64,000 nt of DNA from Sphingomonas sp. H160509 (GTDB taxonomy: Bacteria; Pseudomonadota; Alphaproteobacteria; Sphingomonadales; Sphingomonadaceae), in the NCBI RefSeq assembly GCF_024124765.2, contig NZ_JAMXSR020000002.1, forward strand, positions 1,201,001-1,265,000, read 5' to 3'. Shown in pieces: positions 25,778-36,266 of this stretch. The first letter of the stretch is position 1, and each line of letters opens with the position of its first letter. Under the pieces are notes generated by a model that worked only from the letters and a program-made list of their open reading frames with translations, was not told the DNA's origin and did no database searches. The position numbers and the translations under genes are program-made.

Positions 25778-25830
25778 CTTATCCTCCCCCTCCGTCTGCG
25801 AGTGCCAGCCACCCCCCTTGCGGGGGGAGG
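25711..25830. repeat. Dispersed inverted-repeat element (REP-like) between guaA and the lactamase gene
   Basis: Two oppositely oriented arms, CCTCCCCCGCAAGGGGGAGG at 25711-25730 and CCCCCCTTGCGGGGGG near 25813-25828, are accompanied by related flanks (GCGTAGCCTGACGGAGGGGG and its partner CCCCCTCCGTCTGCG). They can fold into small hairpins or a long one. Elements of this appearance are scattered in sphingomonad genomes. It may also end transcription of guaA. Confidence 0.65.
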
Positions 25831-25845
25831 ATTACATGCTTCGAC

Positions 25846-27404
25846 TTATTCCCACTCGATCGTGCCGGGTGGCTTCGAGGTGTAGTCGTAGGTCACGCGA
25901 TTGATGCCCTTGACCTCGTTGATGATGCGGGTCGCGACGCGCGGCAGGAAGTCGCCGGGGAACTGGAACGCCTGTGCGGTCATGCCGTCGGTGGAAGTTA
26001 CCGCGCGCAACGCCAGCACGTTGTCGTAGGTGCGGCCGTCGCCCATCACGCCGACGCTGCGGACCGGGAGCAGTACCGCGAACGCCTGCCAGATCGTGTC
26101 GTAGAGCCCCGCCGCGCGGATCTCCTCGAGATAGATCGCATCCGCTTTCCGCAGAATGTCGCAGCGTTCCTTGGTGACTTCGCCGGGGATGCGGATCGCC
26201 AGGCCGGGTCCGGGGAACGGGTGACGGCCGACGAAAATCTCGGGCAGCCCGAGTTCGCGACCGAGCACGCGGACTTCGTCCTTGAACAGCTCGCGCAACG
26301 GCTCGACGAGCTTCATGTTCATGCGCTCTGGCAGACCACCGACATTGTGGTGGCTCTTGATCGTCACCGACGGGCCGCCGGTGAAGCTGACGCTCTCGAT
26401 CACGTCCGGGTACAGCGTGCCCTGTGCGAGGAACTCCGCGCCGCCGAGTTTCTTGGCCTCGGTGTCGAATACGTCGATGAAGGTCTTGCCGATGAACTTG
26501 CGCTTCAGCTCGGGGTCGGTGATCCCGGCGAGACCGCTGAGGAACAGCTCCTCGACTTTCACGTGGATCAGCGGGATGTTGTAGGCGCCGCGGAAGAGGC
26601 TGACGACCTGCTCGCTCTCGCCCGCGCGCATCAGGCCGTGGTCGACGTAGACGCAGGTGAGCTGCTCGCCGATCGCCTCGTGGATCAGAACGGCGGCGAC
26701 TGCCGAGTCGACGCCACCCGACAGGCCACAGATGACGCGGCCCTTGCCGACCTGAGCGCGGATCTCGGCGATCTTGGTCTCGCGGAACTCGGCCATCGTC
26801 CAGTCGCCGCTCAGCCCGCAGACATGGCGCGCGAAGTTGGCGATCAGCTTGCCGCCATCGGGGGTGTGGACGACCTCGGGGTGGAACTGCACGCCGTAGA
26901 AGCGCCGCGCCTCGTCGGCGACGATCGCGTAGGGCGCGCCGGTCGAGGTGGCGACGGGGGGTGAAGCCGGGCGGGATCGCGTCGACCTTGTCGCCGTGGC
27001 TCATCCAGACCTGGTGGCGCTCGCCCTCCGCCCAAAGGCCGTCGAACAGCGCGCAGTTGGACTTGACCTCGATGAAGGCGCTGCCGAACTCGCCGCCATC
27101 ACCCGAGACGATCACGTTGCCGCCGAGCTGTGCGGACATGACCTGCTGGCCGTAGCAGATGCCGAGGATCGGGATGCCCGCCTCGAAGAAGCGCTGCGGC
27201 ACGCGCGGGGAGTTCTCGGTGGTGACTGAGGCAGGGCCGCCGGACAGGATGATGCCCTTGGGTTGCATCCGGTCGAACGCGGCCTCGGCGGACTGGAAGG
27301 GGGGCGATCTCGCTATAGACGCCAGCCTCGCGCACGCGGCGGGCGATCAGCTGGGTTACCTGGCTGCCGAAATCGACGATGAGAATGCTGTCTGGGTGCT
27401 CCAT
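25846..27404 (-). CDS. guaA: GMP synthase (glutamine-hydrolysing)
   Basis: Restored length 518 residues, normal for GuaA, which makes GMP from XMP. N-terminal class I amidotransferase: [20 protein letters not shown], nucleophile Cys in GICYGQQVM, and [14 protein letters not shown]. Then the ATP-pyrophosphatase P-loop [15 protein letters not shown] and the dimerisation domain ending [11 protein letters not shown]. Two frame breaks at G6 runs (27299-27304 and 26956-26961) each carry one extra base; without them the span is 1557 bases. Since the gene is normally essential, these are taken as sequence errors. Confidence 0.96.
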
Positions 27405-27434
27405 GTCGGGCGCATAGCCGGATGGGACCCGTAA

Positions 27435-27472
27435 CGAAAGAGGCCGCGCCTCCCGGATGGGAAACGCGGCCT
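27435..27472 (-). terminator. Probable rho-independent terminator after rplQ
   Basis: On the minus strand the stem AGGCCGCG (27472-27465) pairs with CGCGGCCT (27448-27441), followed by CTTTCGTT. It lies 27 bases after the rplQ stop and fits an end for the rpsM-rplQ transcript. Confidence 0.6.
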
Positions 27473-27498
27473 GCAATTCGAATAAGACTAGGCGGGGA

Positions 27499-27921
27499 TT
27501 ATGCCGCTTCGTTGTAATCCTCGTTGGACATCACCGGACCCGAATCCTGGCCCTTCGCCGAGACGTCGCGGTCGACGAACTCGATGACGGCCATCGGCGA
27601 GGCGTCCGACATGCGGATGCCGGCCTTGATGACGCGGGTGTAGCCGCCGTTGCGATCCGCGTAACGGGTCGCGAGCGTGTCGAACAGCTTGATCAGCTGC
27701 GCATCGTCGAGCAGCTTGCCGTGCGCGAGACGACGGTTGGACAGGCCACCCTTCTTCGCAAGCGTGATCAGCTTCTCGACGTAAGGACGCAGTTCCTTTG
27801 CCTTGGCGACGGTGGTGGTGATCTGCTCGTGCTTGATGAGCGCGGCGCTCATGTTGCGGAACAGAGCAAGACGGTGGGCCGAGGTCCGCTGAAGCTTACG
27901 GCCGCCTACGCGATGGCGCAT
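27499..27921 (-). CDS. rplQ: 50S ribosomal protein L17
   Basis: 140 residues. Starts [20 protein letters not shown] and contains the family blocks [20 protein letters not shown] and [17 protein letters not shown]. Component of the large ribosomal subunit. Last gene of the rpsM-rpsK-rpoA-rplQ run; the C-terminal acidic tail is usual for alphaproteobacteria. No damage seen. Confidence 0.98.
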   Translation of the reverse strand: MRHRVGGRKLQRTSAHRLALFRNMSAALIKHEQITTTVAKAKELRPYVEKLITLAKKGGLSNRRLAHGKLLDDAQLIKLFDTLATRYADRNGGYTRVIKAGIRMSDASPMAVIEFVDRDVSAKGQDSGPVMSNEDYNEAA

Positions 27922-28100
27922 GTTTAATACCTTTTCGTTCGTTCAGGGGCCGTGTGAGGTACCCGGGAGCTGGTGGCATTTAGGGCTGCCACCGATCGCC
28001 TTTCGTTCAAAGGTTGGGATAAGATCACGCCTAGGACGCCCACTTAGCCTTTCCCTTCGTCTCCAGCCGGGTGGCGACCCGGCGAAGCCGTGTCGTCGAA

Positions 28101-28122
28101 CGGGTCGGTCGAAACCGACCCG
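28101..28122. repeat. Perfect 9-bp inverted repeat in the rpoA-rplQ gap
   Basis: CGGGTCGGT-CGAA-ACCGACCCG forms a stable hairpin with a four-base loop. It sits in a 252-base gap rich in further GC hairpins between rplQ and rpoA. It could be an RNA-processing or attenuation structure within the operon, or simply a dispersed repeat. Confidence 0.5.
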
Positions 28123-28173
28123 CCGGCCGGGCTGTTTCGTCTCCGAGGCAAGCTTGCTTGCCCCGGTGCGAAA

Positions 28174-29246
28174 TCAGCCCATTATCTCTTGCTCGAGCTT
28201 CTTGGCCATCTCTTCGATGTTCTCAGGTGGCCAGCCGGGGATTTCCATGCCCAGGCGAAGACCCATCGACGACAGCACTTCCTTGATCTCGTTCAAGGAC
28301 TTGCGGCCGAAGTTAGGCGTACGCAGCATCTCGGCTTCGGTCTTGCCGACCAGATCGCCGATGTAGATGATGTTGTCGTTCTTGAGGCAGTTCGCAGACC
28401 GCACCGACAGTTCCAACTCGTCGACCTTCTTGAGAAGGTAACGGTTGATCTGCTGGGTGTCGCCTGCTGGCTCCGCACCACCGGCAGCGGGGGGCTGCCT
28501 GGCCGATCGGCGCCGACGAACGCGTGACCGACGAATCGTCGAAGTGGACGAACAGCGCGAGCTGGTCCTGGAGTATGCGACCGGCATAGCCGACTGCGTC
28601 TTCCGGGGTAATCGTGCCGTCGGTTTCGATCGTCAGCGTCAGCTTGTCGTAATCCAGGTCCTGACCGACGCGGGTCGGGTCGACCTTGTACGAAACCTGA
28701 CGTACCGGCGAGTACAGCGCATCGACCGGGATCAGACCGATCGGCGCGTCGGCCGGGCGGTTTGCGGTCGCGGGCACGTAACCCTTACCGATGTCGGCGG
28801 TCAGCTCCATGTTGAGCGTCGCACCCTCATCGAGGTGGCAGATCACGAGATCCTTGTTCATGATCTCGATGTCGCCCGAGACGGCGATGTCGCCGGCCTT
28901 GACTTCGCCCGGACCCGTTGCCGAGAGCTGGAGGCGCTTGGGCCCCCTCGCCCTGCATGCGGATCGCGATCTGCTTCACGTTGAGGACGATGTCGGTCAC
29001 GTCCTCGCGGACGCCGGCCAGAGACGAGAACTCATGCAGCACGTTCTCGATCTTGATCGAGGTGACGGCCGCGCCCTGCAGCGACGAGAGCAACACGCGA
29101 CGCAGCGCGTTGCCGAGCGTCAGGCCGAAGCCACGCTCGAGCGGTTCGGCGATGAAGGTCGCCTTGCGCTTGGTGTCGCCACCGGCCTTTTTCTCCAGGC
29201 CGCTGGGCTTCTTGAGTTCCTGCCAGTTCTTTGCGTTGACAGACAC
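28174..29246 (-). CDS. rpoA: RNA polymerase subunit alpha
   Basis: Restored length 356 residues. N-terminal dimerisation domain: [20 protein letters not shown] and [21 protein letters not shown]-terminal domain, contacting UP elements and activators: [20 protein letters not shown] and [19 protein letters not shown]. Two frame breaks (C5 at 28943-28947; G6 at 28489-28494) each hold one surplus base; removal gives 1071 bases. Indispensable gene, so strong evidence that these indels are artefacts. Confidence 0.97.
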
Positions 29247-29343
29247 ATGCTTCCCCTAATTTGGGGGCCGGCGAACGGGTGTGTCCGCCGACCAATAAAA
29301 TACACCCGTGCGGCGCGATCAACCGCGCACGGGAGGCGGAGAA

Positions 29344-29733
29344 TCAGACGCGACGACGCTTCGAAGGGCGCACGCCGTTGTGCGGGATCGAGGTCACGTC
29401 GCGGATCGACGTGATCTGGAAACCGACTGCCTGAAGCGCGCGCAGTGCCGATTCGCGACCCGAGCCGGGGCCCTTGACCTCGACTTCGATCGTGCGGACG
29501 CCGTGCTCGGCGGCCTTCTTGCCGGCGTCTTCCGCTGCGACCTGGGCCGCGTACGGAGTCGACTTGCGCGAGCCCTTGAAGCCCATTGCGCCCGCCGACG
29601 ACCACGAGATCGCGTTGCCCTGGGCATCGGTGATCGTGATCATGGTGTTGTTGAAACTGGCATTCACGTGAGCGACGCCAGAGGTGATGTTCTTGCGCTC
29701 GCGCCGCTTAATGCGCTGAGGTTCGCGTGCCAT
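29344..29733 (-). CDS. rpsK: 30S ribosomal protein S11
   Basis: 129 residues starting [20 protein letters not shown]. Family blocks: [39 protein letters not shown] and [10 protein letters not shown] at the end. Binds 16S rRNA at the platform of the small subunit. The longer frame upstream (to 29805) is non-conserved. Confidence 0.98.
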   Translation of the reverse strand: MAREPQRIKRRERKNITSGVAHVNASFNNTMITITDAQGNAISWSSAGAMGFKGSRKSTPYAAQVAAEDAGKKAAEHGVRTIEVEVKGPGSGRESALRALQAVGFQITSIRDVTSIPHNGVRPSKRRRV

Positions 29734-29817
29734 GGTGTATTTCCTGACCTGTATCTGCGTGACGCCGGGCGGCCCGTTGGGACCAGCGCCGGCGGAGTAA
29801 TCCATTGAAAAAGTGGA

Positions 29818-30186
29818 TTACTTCTTCTTGCCGGCGATCGGCTTGGCCTTGCCCTTGCGGGTGCGCGCATTGGTATGCGTGCGCTGGCCGCGGACCGGGA
29901 GGCCCTTGCGATGACGCAGGCCGCGATAGCAGGCGAGATCCATCAGGCGCTTGATGTTCATCGAGGTCTGGCGGCGCAGATCGCCCTCGACGGTGTGATC
30001 GGCGTCGATCGTCTCGCGGATGTGCAGGACTTCCTGGTCGGTCAGGTCCTGGACGCGAGCGGTGTCGGCGATGCCGAGCTTCGCGACGATTTCCTTGGCC
30101 TTGGTCGAACCGATGCCGTGAATATAGGTCAGCGCGATCACCACGCGCTTGTTGGTCGGGATATTAACACCCGCGATACGTGCCAT
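29818..30186 (-). CDS. rpsM: 30S ribosomal protein S13
   Basis: 122 residues starting [20 protein letters not shown]. Contains the [20 protein letters not shown] block and the [18 protein letters not shown] tail. Located in the head of the small subunit contacting tRNA. First gene of this r-protein/rpoA run; the usual upstream adk-secY genes are not here, and a promoter-like site lies just upstream. Confidence 0.98.
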   Translation of the reverse strand: MARIAGVNIPTNKRVVIALTYIHGIGSTKAKEIVAKLGIADTARVQDLTDQEVLHIRETIDADHTVEGDLRRQTSMNIKRLMDLACYRGLRHRKGLPVRGQRTHTNARTRKGKAKPIAGKKK

Positions 30187-30315
30187 GAACTTGGTTCTCC
30201 TGCTCCACGAGGTCCGGCATGGCTGCACAGACCTCATCTCTTAGCGATGAACCGAAACGCACGATAGCGACGAACGCAAACAAGCGCCGCCGGAACCGTC
30301 GTGTCGGGGAGAGTT

Positions 30316-30344
30316 CAACTAGGCGCGGGCGAACGCAGTGTCAA
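30316..30344 (-). promoter_or_regulatory. Candidate sigma-70-type promoter of the rpsM-rpoA operon
   Basis: On the minus strand, TTGACA (30344-30339) is followed after 17 bases by TAGTTG (30321-30316), about 130 bases before rpsM. The -35 is consensus and the spacing is ideal, while the -10 is weak. It overlaps the stop of the upstream small membrane gene. Confidence 0.5.
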
Positions 30345-30586
30345 GCGAGCGGTTCCACGGCGGGCGGTACGGCTTGGCGCATCTTCAGCCAGCGACGGAA
30401 CGAGACGACCGTCCAGATCAGCTCGACCACCCCGAAAGGCCACGCGCCCTGCAAGAAGCCGTAGATCGAGCCCAGCACGCACCCGAATGCGAAACCGAGC
30501 GTCCACCAGTGCGAGCCAGCTTCCTTGGCGTAGCATAGCAGGGTGAAGGATACCGCGGCTAGGCCGAATAGGGAGAGTGCGTCCAT
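30341..30586 (-). CDS. Small inner-membrane protein of unknown function
   Basis: 81 residues, starting MDALSLFGLAAVSFTLLCYA. Three hydrophobic stretches are evident (LFGLAAVSFTLLCYA, WWTLGFAFGCVLGSIYGFL, WPFGVVELIWTVVSF), with a basic RRWLKMRQ loop after them. It resembles the many small multi-span proteins of the CBU_0592-like type that predict a nucleotide-sugar or metabolite carrier fold, but no function can be stated. Confidence 0.65.
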   Translation of the reverse strand: MDALSLFGLAAVSFTLLCYAKEAGSHWWTLGFAFGCVLGSIYGFLQGAWPFGVVELIWTVVSFRRWLKMRQAVPPAVEPLA

Positions 30587-30694
30587 TTGCGACGCTGTGC
30601 CCCCATTAGGAAAAAAGCGCCATGCCCTCCCCCGCCATTCACCACGGGAAGTAGAGCGGCGCCACGCTATAGCGATCGAATTGACGCATCTACG

Positions 30695-30724
30695 AAAAAG
30701 GCCTCCGCCAACCGACAGAGGCCT
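30695..30724 (-). terminator. Rho-independent terminator after the 30748-31065 gene
   Basis: On the minus strand, AGGCCTC (30724-30718) and GAGGCCT (30705-30699) form the stem and TTTTTCG follows. It lies 24 bases after the stop of the upstream minus-strand gene. Confidence 0.75.
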
Positions 30725-30747
30725 CTTTGCATTACACGAGGCGCGAT

Positions 30748-31065
30748 TTACTTCTCGCCATTGTCCTTCACGCCGATCGTCGGAACGTCGACGGTTTCCG
30801 TCTCGGTCTTGACCTTCGGGACTTCGACCTTGGTCTTCGATGTTCCGACGACGACTTCCTTCGAGTCCATGTCGACCTTGGGCAATGCCCCGCCCTTGAC
30901 CGAGACCTCGGGAAGCGCGCCACTCTTGGTGACGTTGGCACTCCAGAAGCCGGTGGCGAACAGCAGACCGACGATCACGACGATGACGAGCAAGACGATG
31001 GCGATCGTCGTACCCGGGCCGCGGCGTTTCACGACGACGGTATCGGTGGTGCGGTAATCTGACAT
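30748..31065 (-). CDS. Single-span membrane protein with Lys/Val-rich periplasmic tail
   Basis: 105 residues starting MSDYRTTDTVVVKRRGPG. One transmembrane segment TIAIVLLVIVVIVGLLFATG (residues ~20-39), then a periplasmic region of short repeating units (ALPEVSVKGGALPKVDMDSK and VEVPKVKTETETVDVPTIGV). The repeats look like beta-prone or coiled extended linkers. Unknown function; ends in a clean terminator, so it is a real transcription unit. Confidence 0.75.
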   Translation of the reverse strand: MSDYRTTDTVVVKRRGPGTTIAIVLLVIVVIVGLLFATGFWSANVTKSGALPEVSVKGGALPKVDMDSKEVVVGTSKTKVEVPKVKTETETVDVPTIGVKDNGEK

Positions 31066-31325
31066 TATACTCTCCCTGTTACTGTCCGGAAAACACCCGG
31101 AAGAACAGGTTGTTCCGTCGGCGCAACGGTAGGAGCGAAAGCCTGCATTTGCTCGCCGAATTTGCCCTGAGCATCTTGCGCGCGCCGGGCGTTTACGGCC
31201 GGACAGCATTCCGATGTGGCCGCGCGTAAGTTTCACCCGGTCCAAGGTCACAATCGCAACCATGGGTTCTGACGGTGAATGTCCGAGATGGGGAGGTTAG
31301 CTGACGTTCGTGTTAAGGTCGCCTA

Positions 31326-31670
31326 ATGACCGACTTGATCCTTCTGACACGACGTATCGTAGAGGAGATCGACGACTACGCTGCGCCGTCTTCTCCAAAC
31401 CTCAGCCTTGGCAGCGCACCCGAACGTGCGTGGATATCAGAACAACTCCATTTCATGCGTTCCGCGTTGGTAGTCCCATATCGCGTCCAAGTGACTGACG
31501 ATGCTGGAGAGAGCCGCGCGGTATTTGTCGTTGCTAACGATGAGTTGGGGAGCTTGGTCGTTTACGATCCGAGCGAAGGTGGTGATTTTGCTCTGGCAGT
31601 TGGAAGCGTTCAAAACTTGGTGCTCGCCGGACCGAGGGGCGACGCCGTGGGTTGCTTCCTTGCTCGTTAG
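31326..31670 (+). CDS. Hypothetical soluble protein
   Basis: 114 residues, MTDLILLTRRIVEEIDDYAA onward, ending AGPRGDAVGCFLAR. Amino-acid use looks like a real protein (acidic N-terminal helix, then a beta-rich C-terminal half with AVFVVANDELGSLVVYDPSE). No family recognised. It stands alone between divergent and convergent neighbours with about 260 bases upstream. Confidence 0.5.
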   Translation: MTDLILLTRRIVEEIDDYAAPSSPNLSLGSAPERAWISEQLHFMRSALVVPYRVQVTDDAGESRAVFVVANDELGSLVVYDPSEGGDFALAVGSVQNLVLAGPRGDAVGCFLAR

Positions 31671-31755
31671 CAATGTCCGCTTATGGGCGGAAGCGGTCGT
31701 TCCATGGCGGTTCCGGGACCTTCACCATGACCATAGAGCAAAATTCGTAAGCCGT

Positions 31756-33565
31756 TCACTTACGCCCGAAGAGCTTCTCGATGTCCGAATGCGCGAGCTT
31801 CACCCAGGTTGGGCGGCCGTGGTTGCATTGGCCGGAGTGCGGGGTGACTTCCATTTCGCGAAGAAGCGCGTTCATTTCGGGGACCGACAGGATCCGGCCG
31901 GCGCGGACGGAGCCGTGGCAGGCCATCGTGCCGGCTACTGCGTCGAGGCGCTCCTTTGGGGAGAGTGCTTCGTCGAAGGCGGCGAGTTCGTCGGCTAGGT
32001 CTGTTACCAGGCCTTTGGGATCGCTTTGGCCGAGCAGTGCAGGGGTTGCGCGGACCAGCATGGCGTGGGGGCCGAAGCGTTCGAGGTCGAGGCCGAATTC
32101 GGAGAGTTCTTCGGCGCGGGATTCGAGGCGGTCGCAGGCGGATTCGTCGAGTTCTACGACTCCGGGGATCAAGAGAGCCTGGCTGGCGATCGTGCCGCCG
32201 ATCAGGGCTGCGCGCATGCGTTCGAGGACGAGGCGTTCGTGGGCGGCGTGCTGGTCGACGAGGACGAGGCCGTCTTCGGCTTCGGCTACTATGTAGGTTT
32301 TTGCGACCTGGCCTCTTGCTACGCCCATCGGGAAGGCGGTGGTTTGGGGCGGGGGTGTCCAGGCGGGTTCGGCGCGCGCCTGCGGGGGTGCTGCGAAGAA
32401 CGTGGGCCGAGCTTCGTTAACGGTGCTGTAGCTTCGGCTTTCGAGGGGAAGCCTTTGGGGCGTACCCTCACCTTCCCATCCGCTTTGCGGACGGGCCCCT
32501 TCCCTCTCCCCGTGGGGAGAGGGAGATGTTTTCCGGTTGCCACATCGAGAGGGGCGGACTCGCTGGCGCGTTGGCTGCGGTGGCCGGCGGCGTCGAGGGG
32601 CTCGGCGCAAGCCCGAGACGATCAGGCCTCTTACCATTGCGGGGTCGCGGAAGCGGACTTCGGTCTTGGCGGGGTGGACGTTGACGTCGACCTGGTCGGT
32701 GGGGATGTCGAGGAACAGCGCCACCACCGCGTGGCGGTCGCGGGGGGAGCATCTCGGCATAGGCGCCGCGGATCGCGCCCATCAGCAGGCGGTCCTTTAC
32801 CGGGCGGCCGTTGACGAAGAGATACTGGTGGTCGGCGATGCCGCGATTATAGGTCGGCAGGCTCGCGACGCCGCCGAGGACCAATCCTTCGCGTTCCAGG
32901 TCGATCGCGACCGAATTGTCGGCGAGTGCGCGGTCGGTGAGCGTGGCCACCCTGCCCGGCCGGTCCTCGACCTGCATCGCCGACAGCGCGCGGCGCCCGT
33001 CATGCTCCAGCGTGAAGCCAATGTCGGGCCGCGCCATCGCGAGCCGGCGGACGACGTCGAGACAGGCGGCGTATTCGGCGCGGGGGAACGGAGGAACTTG
33101 CGGCGCGCGGGGACGCGCGCGAACAGGTCTTCGACGACGACGCGCGTTCCGGGCGGCAGCGCGGCGGGGCCTTCGCGCTCGACCTTCCCGTTGTCGACGG
33201 TGCGCGCCCAGCCTTCGGCGCCGCGGATCCGGCTTTCGATCGTCAGCCGTGCGACGCTCGCGATCGAGGGCAACGCCTCGCCCCGAAAACCGAGCGTCAC
33301 GACCGATTCGATGAACTCGTCGGGCAGCTTGGAGGTCGCGTGGCGTTCGAGTGCCAAGGCCATGTCCGCGGGGGTCATGCCGCAGCCGTCATCGGCGACT
33401 TCGATCCGCGACGTGCCGCCCCTCAACGAGGAGAATCGCGATGCGTCCTGCCCCTGCGTCGATGGCATTTTCGACTAACTCCTTCAACGCGCTGGCGGGT
33501 CTTTCCACCACTTCACCGGCGGCGATGCGATTGACCAGATGCTCGGGGAGACGCCGTATTGACAT
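31756..33565 (-). CDS. mutL: DNA mismatch repair protein MutL
   Basis: Restored length 602 residues. N-terminal GHKL ATPase: [31 protein letters not shown] (Mg/ATP Glu-Asn), DDGCGMTP and [13 protein letters not shown]. Middle domain [17 protein letters not shown]-terminal dimerisation region [15 protein letters not shown] to [10 protein letters not shown] and the final [11 protein letters not shown]. Three frame errors (C4 at 33419-33422 plus one; G5 at 33082-33086 minus one; G6 at 32742-32747 plus one) balance to 1809 bases. The inter-domain linker contains a dispersed hairpin repeat translated in frame. Confidence 0.95.
32466..32523. repeat. Dispersed hairpin repeat inside the mutL linker
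   Basis: CCCTCTCCCCGTGGGGAGAGGG at 32502-32523 is a near-perfect palindrome, preceded by TCCGCTTTGCGGA (32479-32491). This resembles the intergenic hairpin elements of sphingomonads but lies inside the coding sequence, adding about 20 residues ([13 protein letters not shown] and neighbours) to the flexible MutL linker without breaking the frame. Confidence 0.65.
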
Positions 33566-33716
33566 GGGTTTGCGTCTAGACCAAGCGACGGCATCCCGCG
33601 ACCCGCAAACGCCATTTAAACAGGCACCCGGTGCTCGACATCACCGGCGGGTCACGCGAGATGATGTGTGCGATGTGCCGCCCGTCCGGCGGCCAGGATT
33701 ACGGGACCCTGATTGA

Positions 33717-34760
<1,044 letters not shown>

Positions 34761-34865
34761 GAGTTTGTTTTTGCTTTAAGACACACGGACACGAAATCGC
34801 GTCGTCCGATTCGCGGGGGATCTGGCCCTCGCGGTTCGGCGGCGCCCGAGACAGGGGACAGGCGC

Positions 34866-35739
34866 ATGGCGCCAGCCCGCGACCGGCGCACGGGGTTTTC
34901 CCGGCGTCGGCAATATGGTGTGTTCATGGGCTATGTGCTCGCCGTCGCTGGTGCGGTGGTGGGCCTGGTGCTGCTCGTCGCGTCGACCTTCAATCCGCCG
35001 GCGTTTTCGGCGCTGCGGATGGGCGTGGCGGGGGGTGACGACGCCGGTGTCGACCGGGCTCGCCACGGTCGGATCGTCGATCTCGGGCATCCCCGACGCG
35101 ATCGGGAATTATTTCTTCGTGAAGCAGGAGAACGTCGCGTTGCGCGCCGATCGCGAGCGAACGCGGGCGTTGCTGATGCGCGCGCGGACGATCGCGTATG
35201 ACAATCGCCGGTTGCGCAGCCTGCTCGCGATCCGCGAGCGCTCGACTGCGTCGGTCGTGACCGCGCGGCTGGTGAGTTCGAGCGCGTCGAGCGGCCGGCG
35301 CTATGCGTTGCTCAACGCGGGGCGCTGGAACGGCGTGCTGCCAGGCATGCCGGTGCGCGGCCCCGACGGCCTGATCGGTCGCGTGGTCGAGACTGGCCCC
35401 AACGCGGCGAGGATCCTGTTGCTGAGCGATGGCGACAGCATCGTGCCGGTCCGCCGCACGCGCGACGGCATGCCCGCGATCGCGGCGGGGCGTGGCGATG
35501 GGATGATCGACATCCGCTCGGTCAACGCGACCAACGTCCGGTTCAATGCGGGCGACCTGTTCGTGACGACCGGCACCGGCGGGATCTACGCGCCCGGCGT
35601 GCCCGTTGCACGCGTCACTAAGGCGGGGTCGGACTCGGTGATGGCGCGCGGCTTCGCCGATCCCGACACGCTCGATTTCGCGCTCGTCGAGCGGATGTTC
35701 ATGCCCGTGCCACCGCCCCGCCCGGTAGCGCAGCAATGA
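34866..35739 (+). CDS. mreC: Rod-shape protein MreC
   Basis: Restored length 290 residues. Short cytoplasmic N-terminus, one transmembrane segment GYVLAVAGAVVGLVLLVAST, a coiled-coil stretch (KQENVALRADRERTRALLMR) and a periplasmic beta domain (NAGRWNGVLPGMPVRGPDGL, IGRVVETGPNAARILLLSD). Links MreB to PBP2 and the elongasome. Six G at 35030-35035 stand for five; deletion restores 873 bases. The stop overlaps mreD (ATGA). Confidence 0.95.
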
Positions 35740-36266
35740 GTCGCGCTCGCGTCGTCGACAGCGTCGACTACAAGCCGTTCGAGACCAAGATCCCGGCAGG
35801 CCGGTCGCGTGCGATCCCTTGGGCAACGGTGATGGCGGGATCGCTGATCACGATCATCCCGGTGGTCGCGACGATCCCGCTGCTGCCGCCGTTCGGGTTC
35901 GTCATGCTGCTCGCGTGGCGGCTGCTCGCGCGGTTCGCGTTCAAGCCCTGGGCCGCCGCGCCGCTTGGTTTTTTCGACGACCTCGTCAGCGGCCAGCCGC
36001 TCGGCAGTGCTGTGCTGATGTGGTCGCTCGCGTTCGTCGCGATCGACATGATCGAACAGCGCCTCGCGTTTCGCGACTATTGGCAGGATTGGCTGATCGC
36101 CGGCGGGCTGATTGCCGCGTGCATCCTGGTCGGGCGCTTCATCGCGGTGCCGGTCGGCGCGCATGTCGACACCATCCTGATCGCGCAGATCGCGGTCACG
36201 ATCCTGATGTTCCCGCTGGCCGCCCGCATCGTCGCGGCGATCCAGAACAAGCGCGGTGCCGAGTGA
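35736..36266 (+). CDS. mreD: Rod-shape protein MreD
   Basis: 176 residues with about five hydrophobic segments (VMAGSLITIIPVVATIPLL, FVMLLAWRLLARFAF, WLIAGGLIAACILVGRFI, ILIAQIAVTILMFPLAARIV). Fits MreD in size and operon position. Inner-membrane partner of MreC. Overlaps mreC by four bases and mrdA by four (GTGA). Confidence 0.92.
   Translation: MSRARVVDSVDYKPFETKIPAGRSRAIPWATVMAGSLITIIPVVATIPLLPPFGFVMLLAWRLLARFAFKPWAAAPLGFFDDLVSGQPLGSAVLMWSLAFVAIDMIEQRLAFRDYWQDWLIAGGLIAACILVGRFIAVPVGAHVDTILIAQIAVTILMFPLAARIVAAIQNKRGAE

Noticed and set aside
25846..29246. guaA and rpoA as pseudogenes
   Set aside because: They are indispensable, all motifs are present, and single-base corrections in G/C runs restore full length exactly.
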